Assembly: GCA_000504605.1 (NCBI GenBank)
Contig: AZHQ01000013.1
Coordinates: 1-20,053 of the forward strand
Direction of reading: 5' to 3'
Length of the DNA stretch: 20,053 nt
Source: an alpha proteobacterium SCGC AAA288-E13
GTDB taxonomy: Bacteria; Pseudomonadota; Alphaproteobacteria; Pelagibacterales; Pelagibacteraceae
In this document: positions 8,262 through 17,809 of the stretch, one piece after another
How positions within the stretch are numbered: the first letter of the stretch is position 1
How the letters are laid out: each line of letters begins with the position of its first letter
Notes under the pieces: model-generated
Databases searched by the model: none
What the model was told of the DNA's origin: nothing
What the model saw: the letters and a program-made list of their open reading frames with translations, nothing else
Position numbers and translations under genes: made by a program

Positions 8262-10846
8262 ATGTTAAATATTCCTAAATTTATCAGAAAAATTTTCAAA
8301 TCAGATAATGACAAAGAATTAGATAGACTTAAATCTCTGGTGATACAGATTAACCATAATGAAAATTTAGTTAAACATTTTAAAGATGATCAATTTCCAA
8401 ATAAAACTATGGAGTATAAGCAAAGAATTAAAAAAGGAGAAAGACTAGAAAACCTATTGCCAGAGACTTTTGCCCTAGTTAGAGAAGCTGCCTTTAGAAT
8501 ATTAAATGAAAGACATTTTGATGTTCAATTAATGGGAGGAATCGTTTTACATGAAAATAAAATCGCCGAAATGAAAACTGGAGAAGGTAAAACTTTAGTT
8601 GCTACATTACCTGCCTATTTAAACTCTTTAGAAGAAAAAGGAGTTCATATTGTAACTGTTAATGATTATTTAGCTCAAAGAGATTCTGAATGGATGGGCA
8701 AAATTTATCATTTTTTGGGATTACAGGTAGGATGTATAACAAATAGTTTAGACGATTATGATAGAAAGAAAAATTACGACTGTGATATCACGTATGGAAC
8801 TAATAGTGAATTTGGTTTTGATTATTTAAGAGATAACATGAAAGTTTCTGTTTCAGATACTGTACAAAGAGATCATAATTTTTGTATCGTGGACGAGGTA
8901 GACTCGATACTTATAGACGAAGCAAGAACACCTCTTATTATATCTGGTGCTACAAAAGATAAAACAGATAGATATTTGGCAATCGATAAATTTATAAAAC
9001 AATTAAATAAAACTGATTTTGAAATTGATGAAAAAGATAGAAATGTAATGCTAACTGACAAGGGAATAGATAATGTTGAAAAAATATTTTCTAATGCTGG
9101 AATTTTAAAAAATAATAATTTTTATGATCCTGAAAATATGGGTTTAGTTCATCACGTTAATCAAGCTTTAAAAGCTAATCATTTATTTACTAAAGACAAA
9201 GATTACATGGTGAAAGACAACAGCATCAAAATAATAGACGAACACACAGGGAGGATTTTGGAAGGTCGAAGATTCTCTGACGGACTTCATCAAGCTCTGG
9301 AAGCGAAGGAAGATGTAGAAATATTATCTGAAAATGAAACCTTGGCTTCAGTAACTTATCAAAATTACTTCCGAATGTATCGCAAGCTTAGCGGAATGAC
9401 CGGTACGGCGGCTACAGAGAGTGAAGAATTTTTTGATATATATAATTTGCCAATTGTTTCGATTCCCACTCATAAACCAATGATACGGAAAGACTGGAAT
9501 GATCAAATTTTTAGAACAGAACAGGAAAAAAATCTTGCAATAGTAAACAAAATTCTTGAATGCCATAAAGAAGGACAGCCAATTTTAGTTGGAACAACTA
9601 GTGTTGAAAAGTCAGAAACTTATTCATCAATGCTTAAGAAAAAAAAACATTAAGCATTCTGTGTTGAACGCAAAACATCATGAAAAAGAAGCGCAAATTA
9701 TTGCAGATGCAGGAAAACTGAACACCGTAACTATTGCGACCTCGATGGCTGGTAGAGGTCAAGATATAAAATTGGGAGGAAAACAAATTGATAAAAATGA
9801 CAATTCTACCATTGAGAAAAAAAATAAAGTTAAAGAACTTGGCGGACTTTTTGTAATAGGGTCGGAACGTCATGAGTCACGAAGAATAGATAACCAATTA
9901 AGAGGTAGAGCGGGACGACAAGGAGATCAAGGAAATTCAATTTTTTATATAAGTCTTCAAGATGATTTGATGAGAATATTTGGTTCAGAATCTATAGATA
10001 CCATGCTTAAAAAATTTGGATTAAAGGAGAATGAATCCATTGATCATCCTTGGATTAATAAAGCCTTGGAAAGAGCTCAACAAAAAGTTGAGGCAAGAAA
10101 TTACGATATTAGAAAGACTCTTTTAAAATTTGATGATGTTATGAATGACCAAAGAAAGGTAATTTTTTTTCAGAGGAAAGAAATCTTGTCAAGTTCATTC
10201 GTAAGTAATATGACAACGCACTTTTTAAAAGAATTAATTGATCAAATTATTGAAGATAAAAAAATTATTAAAAAAGACCCAAAAAATAAAAGTGTAAATA
10301 TTAAAATTAAATCTTTGTTAGGAAGAAGCATTAGTGAAGAAGAAATAAATAATTTGATGAACATGAATGATGAAAATTTTAAAAAATACATTGTGGACAA
10401 GTTTATTCAACAAAGATTAAAAAGAGTAGAATTTATAAATGACGAACAAAATAATGAATTGGAAAGAAGAATATTTATTCAAACTTTGGATATGAATTGG
10501 AAATCTCATCTTCAATATTTAGAGCAACTAAGACAAGTAATTGGATTAAGAGGATACGGTCAAAGAGATCCTCTTATTGAGTATAAAAAAGAGGCTTTCA
10601 GTTTATTTGAAAAATTACTTGAGAAAATTAAAACAGACACTATTTCCATTTTAAATAATCTTGTTATTGTTGAAAAAACCTACTGAAACTCAGCAAGAAA
10701 AAAGCAAAAATTCAAATGCTAATAAAATAAACATAGCAAATAATCCAAACTGTCTATTATTAGCTAAAAAAAATCAAAAAATATCTAGAAATGAAAAATG
10801 TCCTGTGACAGGTGAAAAATTTAAACATTGTTGTGGAGCATTATAA
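8262..10846 (+). CDS. secA: Preprotein translocase ATPase SecA, interrupted by two apparent +1 frameshifts
   Basis: SecA is the ATPase that pushes unfolded proteins through the SecYEG channel. Joined, the pieces give about 860 residues, a normal length. The first piece (8262 to about 9638) carries Walker [10 protein letters not shown] (residues 104-112) and [14 protein letters not shown]. The second (about 9640-10672) carries [34 protein letters not shown] and the helical scaffold. The third (to 10846) carries the C-terminal metal-binding tail. The frame breaks at an A9 tract (9639-9647) and an A6 tract (10673-10678). Removing one A from each restores [12 protein letters not shown] and IVEKPTETQ. 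The tail reads [16 protein letters not shown], so the usual CPC of the SEC-C motif is CPV, with a one-residue deletion. SecA is essential, so sequencing error or slippage is likelier than true loss. Confidence 0.9.
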
Positions 10847-11959
10847 GAGTAGTAGTGATAATAAAATTAAAACAGCTAGCGCTACAACAATTGGTACAAT
10901 TATTTTATTTTTACTAATTTTTTTATTAATTTTCTGTTTTAAATTTGAAAAAACGTTTTCCTCCATGGTCATTTTATCTTTGCTATCAATATCTTTTATG
11001 AGATTTTTTTTCCTTCCAATAGAAAGAAATTTTTGCTTTCGATGATCTAGAATATCCTCCCTACTTAATTCAGATAATTCTTTCAAATTTTTCCTGATAG
11101 ATTTTTTGATCTCATCAAGTAACGCATTCTTGTCTCTATGAGCTCCCCCAAGCGGTTCCTTAATAATTTCATCTATAATTTCTAGGTCCAGTAAATCCTG
11201 CGCTGAAAGCTTCATAGCATCTGCCGCTTCTAATGATTTTTTAGGATCTCTCCACAATATAGATGCACATCCCTCGGGTGAAATTACAGAATAAATTGCA
11301 TTTTCAAACATTATTATTTTATTGGATGAAGCTAATGCAATTGCACCTCCTGATCCTCCCTCACCAATAATTATTGCAATATTTGGAACCCTTAGAGACA
11401 TAGAACATTCTATAGATCTTGCTATTGCCTCTGCTTGACCTCTTTCCTCGGCTCCAATACCAGGATAAGCCCCGGGTGTATCAATTAATGATATTATTGG
11501 AATGTTAAATTTATCTGCAAGCTGCATTAATCTTATGCATTTTCGATAACCTTCTGGACGCATCATTCCAAAATTCCTCTCAATTCTACTATCTAAATCT
11601 TCACCTTTTTCCTGCCCTATAACTAAAACGGATTGATCTTCGAATACTCCAAAACCTACTAAAACTGATTTATCTTCGGCAAATTGTCTATCTCCAGATA
11701 AATTTATAAAATTAGAAAACAAATTATTTATAAAAAATTTTGCCCTAGGTCTTTCTTCGTGTCTTGCAAGTAAAGTTTTTTGCCATCTGCTGAGATTTGA
11801 ATAAACTTCCCTGAGTTTTTGATCTAATTCATTTTGAATTTGATTAATTTTTTCCGTATCAACTTCTGCTAAACCTTTGTTGTTAAATGGGTCTTTTAAT
11901 TTATCAAGTTCTTCTTCTAAAACTTTAATATCACTTTCAAACTCTAAATAACTTCTCAT
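10841..11959 (-). CDS. accA: Acetyl-CoA carboxylase carboxyltransferase alpha subunit with hydrophobic C-terminal tail
   Basis: AccA, with AccD, transfers the carboxyl group from biotin to acetyl-CoA, giving malonyl-CoA for fatty-acid synthesis. The first ~315 residues match the family from MRSYLEFE through RKQKFLSIG. They include [28 protein letters not shown] and the glycine pair of [13 protein letters not shown] that forms an oxyanion hole. The protein is 372 residues, about 55 more than usual. The extension is a charged linker (about 316-352) ending in 20 uninterrupted hydrophobic residues (353-372) at the very C-terminus. That is the layout of a tail anchor or an accidental readthrough extension. 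Its stop codon abuts that of secA on the other strand (TTATAA, 10841-10846). The start lies 30 bp from the divergent glcB start. Confidence 0.93.
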   Translation of the reverse strand: MRSYLEFESDIKVLEEELDKLKDPFNNKGLAEVDTEKINQIQNELDQKLREVYSNLSRWQKTLLARHEERPRAKFFINNLFSNFINLSGDRQFAEDKSVLVGFGVFEDQSVLVIGQEKGEDLDSRIERNFGMMRPEGYRKCIRLMQLADKFNIPIISLIDTPGAYPGIGAEERGQAEAIARSIECSMSLRVPNIAIIIGEGGSGGAIALASSNKIIMFENAIYSVISPEGCASILWRDPKKSLEAADAMKLSAQDLLDLEIIDEIIKEPLGGAHRDKNALLDEIKKSIRKNLKELSELSREDILDHRKQKFLSIGRKKNLIKDIDSKDKMTMEENVFSNLKQKINKKISKNKIIVPIVVALAVLILLSLLLL

Positions 11960-11989
11960 TCTGCCTTTTTATATATAATATGCAGAAAT
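11960..11989. promoter_or_regulatory. Minimal divergent accA-glcB promoter region
   Basis: Only 30 bp separate the two start codons. On the plus strand TATAAT lies at 11974-11979. If used, transcription would start near 11986, giving glcB a leader of a few bases at most. No good -35 is seen (weak CTTCTC-like bases inside accA). On the minus strand AAGGCAG just before the accA ATG can serve as a ribosome-binding site. There is no room for a riboswitch. Confidence 0.5.
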
Positions 11990-14164
11990 ATGGCAAAAAA
12001 ATATATTTCACAAGGAAAGTTGTCAATTGCTTCCAAATTATTAGATTTTGTTAATAATGAACTTTTGCCAGGTACCAATGTTACTAAAGAAGATTTTTGG
12101 AGTGGTTTAGATAAATACGCACACGAACTTGCCCCAAAAAATAGAAAACTTCTTGAATTTAGAGAAGATTTACAAAAAAAAATTGATATTTGGCACAGAG
12201 ATAGAAAGGGAGAAAAAATTGATATTAAAGAATATTCAAATTTTTTGATAGAGATTGGTTATTTAAAAAAAGAAGGGGAAAAATTTCAAATTGAAACTAA
12301 GAATGTGGACAGTGAAATTTCTTCAATTGCAGGTCCGCAGCTAGTAGTTCCAGTAATGAACGCAAGGTATTCTTTAAACGCTGCTAATGCTAGGTGGGGA
12401 AGTTTATATAATGCTTTATATGGAACGGATGTAATTTCAGATTCAAATGGTGCAGAACGTGGAAAAAAATACAATCATATAAGAGGAGAAAAAGTAATTA
12501 AATATGCTCGTAATATTTTAGATGCTCATGTTCCGCTGCAAAAAGGTAGCTGGAAAAATATTACAGGAATCCCAAAAGTTGAAAATAATCATTTAAACTT
12601 AAAACTAAAAAATCCTAAACAATTTGTTGGTTATACAAAAAAATTAAATGATTTATCTTCACTTCTGTTTGTAAATAATAATCTTCATATAGATATTACT
12701 TTTGACCCTGATGGTACGCTCGAAGTTTTTAACCCTGATGGTAATCAAGATAAAGCTGCAATACATGATGTATTTTTAGAATCGGCTATAACCACAATTG
12801 TGGATCATGAAGATTCTGTTGCTGCTGTAGATGCTGAAGACAAAGTGCATGGATATAAAAATTGGCTAGGATTAATGAAAGGTGACCTACAATATAAAGG
12901 AGAAAAAAATGGAAAAAAATTCACGAGAAAACTAAATCCTGATCGAGAATATATTTCTCCTGATGGAAATAAAATTAAATTACATGGAAGAGCTTTAATG
13001 CTTAATCGAAATGTAGGACATTTGATGACTAGCCCTTCTATTTTATTAAGTGATGGATCAGAAATTCCGGAAGGTATAATGGATGCTTTTATAACAACTG
13101 CCGCAGCAATTCATGATTTTAAAAGCAAAGGAAATTCAAGAACAAATTCTGTTTATATTGTAAAACCTAAAATGCATGGCCCTGATGAAGCTGCGTTTAC
13201 TGATTTAATTTTTGAAAAAGTTGAAAATGTTTTGGGACTAAAAAAATATACCATAAAAATTGGAATAATGGATGAGGAGAGAAGAACTACAGTTAACTTG
13301 AAAGAGTGTATTAGAACTGTAAAAAATAGAGTTGTCTTTATTAATACCGGATTTTTAGATCGTACTGGTGATGAAATACATACGTCAATGGAGGCTGGAC
13401 CAATGATAAAAAAGGGAGATATGAAATCTTCTAAATGGATTTCTGCATACGAGAATAATAATGTTGATGTAGGTTTAGCATGCGAATTTTCTGGTGTATC
13501 TCAAATTGGAAAAGGTATGTGGGCTGCCCCAGATAAAATGGCAGACATGATTAATCAAAAAATTAATCATCTAAAATCTGGTGCTAATTGCGCTTGGGTT
13601 CCATCTCCAACTGCTGCAACGCTTCATGCTCTACATTATCATCAAATTAATGTGTTTTCTAAACAGAAGGAATTAAAAAATAGAACGCCAACAAAACTTA
13701 TGGATATTCTTACAATTCCAATTGCGGATAGAGCAAATTGGTCAATGGAAGAAATTACTAGGGAATTAGAAAATAATACACAAGGTATTTTGGGTTATGT
13801 CGTTAGATGGATAGATCAAGGAGTAGGTTGTTCAAAAGTACCTGATATTAATAACGTGGGTTTGATGGAAGACAGAGCAACTTTACGAATTTCATCACAA
13901 CACATTGCTAATTGGCTTCATCACGGAATTTGCAGCAAAGAACAAGTTTTACAAACTATGAAAAAAATGGCAAAAATTGTAGACAAACAAAATATTAGGG
14001 ACCCCGCTTTAAAAGGTTATGCTCCATATAAAGCAATGTCTGATAACTATGAAACATCTATTGCTTTTAAAGCTGCTTGTGACTTAGTTTTTCATGGAAG
14101 AAGCCAGCCGTCTGGTTACACAGAACCCATTCTTCACTTGAATAGGCTACTAAAAAAAATCTAG
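11990..14164 (+). CDS. glcB: Malate synthase G
   Basis: Condenses glyoxylate with acetyl-CoA to give malate, the second step of the glyoxylate shunt and the route for glycolate- or glycine-derived glyoxylate. The 724 residues equal the family norm (723 in E. coli), and the protein is a single TIM-barrel type G enzyme. Visible landmarks are [21 protein letters not shown], the G-isoform signature [31 protein letters not shown] with metal-binding Glu/Asp residues, and [19 protein letters not shown] with the predicted catalytic base Asp. The ATG at 11990 has no Shine-Dalgarno and an almost absent leader. In cultured SAR11 I recall a glycine riboswitch before this gene; nothing like it is present here. 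The TAG stop interlocks with the recR stop (CTAG, 14161-14164). Confidence 0.96.
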   Translation: MAKKYISQGKLSIASKLLDFVNNELLPGTNVTKEDFWSGLDKYAHELAPKNRKLLEFREDLQKKIDIWHRDRKGEKIDIKEYSNFLIEIGYLKKEGEKFQIETKNVDSEISSIAGPQLVVPVMNARYSLNAANARWGSLYNALYGTDVISDSNGAERGKKYNHIRGEKVIKYARNILDAHVPLQKGSWKNITGIPKVENNHLNLKLKNPKQFVGYTKKLNDLSSLLFVNNNLHIDITFDPDGTLEVFNPDGNQDKAAIHDVFLESAITTIVDHEDSVAAVDAEDKVHGYKNWLGLMKGDLQYKGEKNGKKFTRKLNPDREYISPDGNKIKLHGRALMLNRNVGHLMTSPSILLSDGSEIPEGIMDAFITTAAAIHDFKSKGNSRTNSVYIVKPKMHGPDEAAFTDLIFEKVENVLGLKKYTIKIGIMDEERRTTVNLKECIRTVKNRVVFINTGFLDRTGDEIHTSMEAGPMIKKGDMKSSKWISAYENNNVDVGLACEFSGVSQIGKGMWAAPDKMADMINQKINHLKSGANCAWVPSPTAATLHALHYHQINVFSKQKELKNRTPTKLMDILTIPIADRANWSMEEITRELENNTQGILGYVVRWIDQGVGCSKVPDINNVGLMEDRATLRISSQHIANWLHHGICSKEQVLQTMKKMAKIVDKQNIRDPALKGYAPYKAMSDNYETSIAFKAACDLVFHGRSQPSGYTEPILHLNRLLKKI

Positions 14165-14778
14165 TCGCTAACTACGGGACCTCTATTTTTAAAGGCTGAA
14201 AATAAAGTTCCATCATCTAGAAATTCTATTTCTCCACCTACTGGTAACCCTTGTGCAAGTTTTGAGATCTTTACTTTTGTATCTTTTAAACTATCCTGAA
14301 TATAGTGTGCTGTAGTCTGACCTTCTATTGTAGCACTGGTAGCTAAAATAACTTCATGTATAGTATCTTTTTTTACTCTTTCAACCAAAGAAGGAATAAG
14401 TAAACTATCGTTTTTTTTGTTATCAGAGGAGGATAATGTTCCACCTAGGATATGATAATATCCCTTAAAAATTCCTGAATTTTCAATTACCCACATGTCG
14501 GCAATATTTTCTACCACACAAATCTGTTTATAATTTTTGACCGAATATGAACAAGTTTGCCAAGTACAGTTAGAATTTGAAGATTTTATATTTCCACAGA
14601 TTTTGCATCGAATCATATTTTTATAAACTTGTGCCAGTGTATTTGTTAAAGGTTTTATTAATTCCTCTCTGCTGTTTATGAGTTTCAATACAATTCTTCT
14701 AGCTGATTTGGGACCCAATCCAGGTAATTTTGAAATCAGTTTAACAAGTTCTTCAATTTCAGGAATATTTTTTTGCAT
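14161..14778 (-). CDS. recR: Recombination mediator RecR
   Basis: RecR works with RecO and RecF to load RecA on single-stranded gaps. The 205-residue protein is a normal length. Domains in order are a helix-hairpin-helix ([16 protein letters not shown], about residues 15-30), a four-cysteine zinc finger (CKICG...CTWQTC), and a Toprim domain. The Toprim domain holds [28 protein letters not shown]-terminal Walker-B-like region ([17 protein letters not shown]) follows. It is last in the dnaX-ybaB-recR block, 6 bp after ybaB, and is almost surely cotranscribed with it. Confidence 0.95.
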   Translation of the reverse strand: MQKNIPEIEELVKLISKLPGLGPKSARRIVLKLINSREELIKPLTNTLAQVYKNMIRCKICGNIKSSNSNCTWQTCSYSVKNYKQICVVENIADMWVIENSGIFKGYYHILGGTLSSSDNKKNDSLLIPSLVERVKKDTIHEVILATSATIEGQTTAHYIQDSLKDTKVKISKLAQGLPVGGEIEFLDDGTLFSAFKNRGPVVSD

Positions 14779-14784
14779 AAAATT

Positions 14785-15105
14785 CTAAAAAGGCCACTTA
14801 AAATCGGGAGGCAAAGAAATACCACCTGTGATCTTCGATAATTCTTTAGATGCTTGCATTTTTACTTTTTGCTTTGCATCGCTATGCGCTGCTATAATTA
14901 AATCCTCTAATATTTCTTTATTCTCTCTCATTATTTCTGACGATATATACAGTTTTATTAATTCTCCATCTCCATTTAAACAAACCTTAACAGACCCTCC
15001 TCCCGAAACACCTTCAACCTCAATTTTCTTTATAGTTTCTTGGGTTTCTTTCATCTTGTTTTGCATATCCTTAGCTTGTTCTAGCACTTTTGAAAAATCC
15101 GTCAT
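14785..15105 (-). CDS. YbaB/EbfC family nucleoid-associated protein
   Basis: A small DNA-binding protein of 106 residues; family members form dimers and bind the nucleoid. The sequence shows the typical layout: an N-terminal coiled helix (FSKVLEQAKDMQNKMKETQETI), the GGGSVKVCLNGDGEL strand pair, and an acidic helix with DLIIAAHSDAKQK. It ends with GGISLPPDFKWPF, close to the conserved GLPPGF-type end. It overlaps dnaX by 4 bp (ATGA type) and precedes recR by 6 bp, the near-universal dnaX-ybaB-recR order, which implies translational coupling. Confidence 0.92.
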   Translation of the reverse strand: MTDFSKVLEQAKDMQNKMKETQETIKKIEVEGVSGGGSVKVCLNGDGELIKLYISSEIMRENKEILEDLIIAAHSDAKQKVKMQASKELSKITGGISLPPDFKWPF

Positions 15106-16808
15106 TTTTTTTTTTCGCTTTCCTCTACAGTAATTAATTTAGCATCGGGAAATGCCTCTAGCATTTTTTCATAAATATTGGTTTTAATTGCTTCCTCCAA
15201 CTGAGTTTGTTTTTTTTCCAATTTAATCTTTTTTTGTGTCGGCTGACCCTTTGCTTTAGATAAAGATATAATCCACCTTTTTCCAGTCCAATTAAACAGC
15301 TTTTGGGACAAATTTTTTATAAAGTTTTTATTAATATTTTCATTGAATAAAAATTCCATTTGTCCATTTAAAAATTTTACCAAACTTACATTGTTTTCTA
15401 AGTCATATTTCAATTGCATTTCTTTATGCTTTAAACACAAACTAATTAAGCTATCAAAACTTGACACGGTTTCATGGGGATTTTTATTTTCGTTTAGTAA
15501 TTTAGATATTTTATCATTATTTAAAATTTCTTTTTTTTCTTGAACAATATTCTTAATTTGATCTGTGGACTGGTTTGTTTCTTTAATTATATTTTCCTTA
15601 ATTTCATTTTTTATATTAGATAATGTTTCGATTTCTTTTAAACTTGTTTTATCTTGAGATATCTCTATATTTCTAAGCAACTCTTCCAGTTTTGGAATTT
15701 TTTTTAAATAAATTAATCTTATTAAAAACATTTCGATCGAAAGATTTTGATTTGAGACAATATTTAATTCCTCTAGTGACTTTATGCTAAATTGCCAAAA
15801 TGTTATTAATGTTTCTGTATCTATTTGATCGGATAGCTTTTCAATTTCTTCAGTTTGGCCATCAGAAAGCGAAAAACTTATTTCTTTTTTGCCAAAAATT
15901 TTTATGTTCTTCATAAAGTAAAGAATTTCTAAAAAATCATTTAAAAATATTTTTGGATCTATGCCTAGATCAGATATATCTCTAAACTTTTCTAGAACTT
16001 GCTCTTCTTTTCCTTCAAAAATTAACTTTGTCAATTCGATTAAATAAGATTTGTCAAAGTATCCAAATATTTTTTGTGCTAGCTCTAAATCTAACTCTTT
16101 TTGTTCAATTTTTTGTGCAATCAATGCTCGATCCAAAAGTGATAAGCTATCTCGCACAGAGCCCTCTGAAATTTTTACTATCAGTTTCAAAGAATTTTCA
16201 GAAATTTTTCCATTTTCTAAAAGAGATATTTTTTTTAAAAAATTTAAAAGCAAATCTGATTTTATTCTAGTTAAGTCAAATCTTTGACAACGAGAAACTA
16301 CCGTAATTGGTATTTTTTTTATCTCCGTTGTTGCAAATATAAACTTCAAATAAGGAGGAGGTTCCTCTAATGTTTTCAGTAAACCGTTAAATGCTTGCTT
16401 TGAAAGCATATGAACTTCGTCGATAATAAATATTTTAAATTTTGCTACGCTTGGACCATACTTAGAAAATTCTATTAAATCTCTTACATCATCTATACCT
16501 GTTTTGGATGCTGCGTCCATTTCTAAAACATCTATATGATTTGAATTTGAAATAGCTCTACAATTCTCACACAATTTATTTTGGCACAAGTTTTCTATCC
16601 CATTATTACAATTCAGTGCCTTTGCAACTATTCTGGCTGTTGTAGTTTTGCCAACGCCTCTAATACCTGAGAAAAGATAGGCATTAGGTACCTTGTCCAT
16701 TTTTATGGAATTTACTATTGTTTCAGTCATTATATCTTGACCAATTAAATCGGAAAAAGTTTTTGGTCTATACTTTAAAGCTAGTACTTTTGTTTCGTTA
16801 TTGCCCAT
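15102..16808 (-). CDS. dnaX: DNA polymerase III clamp-loader subunit tau/gamma
   Basis: DnaX is the AAA+ motor of the clamp loader that places the sliding clamp on DNA; tau also ties the loader to the polymerase. The 568 residues show Walker A GIRGVGKT (48-55) and a zinc knuckle with Cys at 67, 75, 80 and 83. DEVHML (from 130) and the arginine-finger SRC element (in VVSRCQRFDL) follow. After the helical collar comes a low-complexity Lys/Glu/Asn linker (about 385-450), then a C-terminal domain containing TGKRWIISLSKAKGQPT. At codons 525-527 is a slippery heptamer A AAA AAG; a -1 shift there meets a stop after one codon (see findings). The start codon lies about 6 nt after the SRP RNA 3' end. 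Confidence 0.95.
   Translation of the reverse strand: MGNNETKVLALKYRPKTFSDLIGQDIMTETIVNSIKMDKVPNAYLFSGIRGVGKTTTARIVAKALNCNNGIENLCQNKLCENCRAISNSNHIDVLEMDAASKTGIDDVRDLIEFSKYGPSVAKFKIFIIDEVHMLSKQAFNGLLKTLEEPPPYLKFIFATTEIKKIPITVVSRCQRFDLTRIKSDLLLNFLKKISLLENGKISENSLKLIVKISEGSVRDSLSLLDRALIAQKIEQKELDLELAQKIFGYFDKSYLIELTKLIFEGKEEQVLEKFRDISDLGIDPKIFLNDFLEILYFMKNIKIFGKKEISFSLSDGQTEEIEKLSDQIDTETLITFWQFSIKSLEELNIVSNQNLSIEMFLIRLIYLKKIPKLEELLRNIEISQDKTSLKEIETLSNIKNEIKENIIKETNQSTDQIKNIVQEKKEILNNDKISKLLNENKNPHETVSSFDSLISLCLKHKEMQLKYDLENNVSLVKFLNGQMEFLFNENINKNFIKNLSQKLFNWTGKRWIISLSKAKGQPTQKKIKLEKKQTQLEEAIKTNIYEKMLEAFPDAKLITVEESEKKK
15223..15250 (-). promoter_or_regulatory. Possible programmed -1 frameshift site in dnaX
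   Basis: Read on the minus strand, the in-frame heptamer A AAA AAG (15234-15228) is preceded about 11 nt upstream by AAAGGG, a potential internal Shine-Dalgarno. After a -1 slip the next codons are GAT TAA. This matches the E. coli dnaX gamma signal in heptamer, spacing and immediate stop. No convincing downstream hairpin is seen, and the truncation would remove only about 41 residues. Confidence 0.35.
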
Positions 16809-16814
16809 TTTATT

Positions 16815-16911
16815 AGGAGACTAAACAGCAACCTGAAATGTTTTTGTTTCGGCTGCTACGTTTCCGTTCTGACCGGGTTGTTCAAGAAATTCCACCTGCT
16901 GCTAGCCTCCG
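16815..16911 (-). ncRNA. ffs: Signal recognition particle RNA (4.5S type)
   Basis: This is the RNA scaffold of the signal recognition particle, which binds the Ffh protein to target membrane proteins. On the minus strand the core GGTCAG...CGGAAACG...AGCAGCC (about 16875-16852) contains the Ffh-binding internal loops and a GNRA apical loop (GAAA closed by ACG/CGT). The ends pair: GGAGGCTAGCAGCA at the 5' side with TTGCTG...TAGTCTCC at the 3' side. Length is about 97 nt, the short bacterial form without an Alu domain. A promoter fits the predicted 5' end exactly. Location immediately upstream of dnaX resembles the SRP RNA-dnaX arrangement known in other bacteria. End positions are estimates to within a few bases. 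Confidence 0.9.
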
Positions 16912-16915
16912 ATTT

Positions 16916-16945
16916 ATTATATCAGGAATAATTTCTTATCTACAA
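16916..16945 (-). promoter_or_regulatory. Promoter of the SRP RNA (and probably dnaX-ybaB-recR)
   Basis: On the minus strand TTGTAG (16945-16940), an 18-bp spacer, then TGATATAAT with perfect -10 TATAAT (16921-16916) and an extended -10 TG. Transcription about 6-7 bases later would begin at 16909-16910, exactly at the first G of the RNA helix. Confidence 0.7.
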
Positions 16946-16968
16946 GAAAAGTCTAAATAAGTTTCATT

Positions 16969-17802
16969 TTATTTCTTAAATCTAAACTTGTCAGCCTCAT
17001 AAACGCCCAAAATATCTAAATTTTCTGTATGAAAACCTAGTTCCTCTAAAGATTTTTGAACCATAGACTCTTCAATATGACCTTCGATATCTATAAAAAA
17101 ATTAACTTGCTTAAAGGAATTTTTTGCAGAAAAACTTTCTAGTTTGCAAAGATTTACATTATTCGTTGCAAATCCACCAAGACATTTATACAGAGCTGCA
17201 GGTTTGCTTTTTACTCTAAAAATACAACTTGTAATATATTTTTTGTCCCTTAGTTCTGGATAATGTATCTCTTTTCCCATAACTAAAAAGCGAGTAACAT
17301 TTGCCGGATCATCTTCAACATGTCCTGCTATTATTTCTAAACCATAAATTTTTGCAGCAAGAGATGATGCTAAAGCTGATTCGGTTTTGTCTTTTTTTTC
17401 AGAAACATATTTAGCGGATCCAGCAGTATCTGCTGAAATTATGGGTTTTAAATTATTTTTTTTAATAATATTTTGACACTGGCCAATAGCTTGAGAATGA
17501 CTTCGAACTGTTTTGATATTTTCTAATTTAGCTCCCTTTAAACCCATTAAATTATGACTTACTGGGTGAAAATATTCAGCATAAATTTGCAATTTATATT
17601 TTGGGATCAAATAGTGAATATCGGCAACTCTTCCTGCCAAAGAGTTTTCTATAGGAATAATTATTTTGTATTCTGAATTGTCCATCGCTAACTTGAAACA
17701 TTCTTCAAAAGTTTGGCAAGTTTTTATTTTTGATTTAGGAAAAAACTCTAATGCAGCTAAATGTGAAAAGGCTCCTAATTCTCCTTGAAAAGCTAATTTC
17801 AT
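16969..17802 (-). CDS. pheA: Prephenate dehydratase
   Basis: Converts prephenate to phenylpyruvate, the committed step of phenylalanine synthesis. At 277 residues this is the monofunctional form without a fused chorismate mutase. The N-terminal catalytic domain begins LAFQGELGAFSH and includes IPIENSLAGRV and the catalytic TRF triad (T170-R171-F172 in NVTRFLV). The C-terminal ACT domain (about 190-270) would sense phenylalanine. Its usual ESRP-type binding motif reads LESFSAK, so feedback may differ from well-known enzymes; that is inference. It follows kdsB with 7 bp between them, so the two are likely one operon. Confidence 0.94.
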   Translation of the reverse strand: MKLAFQGELGAFSHLAALEFFPKSKIKTCQTFEECFKLAMDNSEYKIIIPIENSLAGRVADIHYLIPKYKLQIYAEYFHPVSHNLMGLKGAKLENIKTVRSHSQAIGQCQNIIKKNNLKPIISADTAGSAKYVSEKKDKTESALASSLAAKIYGLEIIAGHVEDDPANVTRFLVMGKEIHYPELRDKKYITSCIFRVKSKPAALYKCLGGFATNNVNLCKLESFSAKNSFKQVNFFIDIEGHIEESMVQKSLEELGFHTENLDILGVYEADKFRFKK

Positions 17803-17809
17803 AATTTTG

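Noticed and set aside
9348..9653. secA pieces as separate functional genes
   Set aside because: The pieces join into one normal SecA when one A is removed from each of two tracts; neither internal piece has a credible start.
10812..11045. Plus-strand open frame with hydrophobic residues
   Set aside because: Antisense to the accA tail and overlapping the secA end; no family resemblance and no start signal.
11961..11984. CTGC...GCAG repeat before glcB as a regulatory hairpin
   Set aside because: Only four base pairs around an AT-rich loop; too weak to support.
14828..15133. 101-codon plus-strand open frame
   Set aside because: Antisense to ybaB, which has clear family features; shadow.
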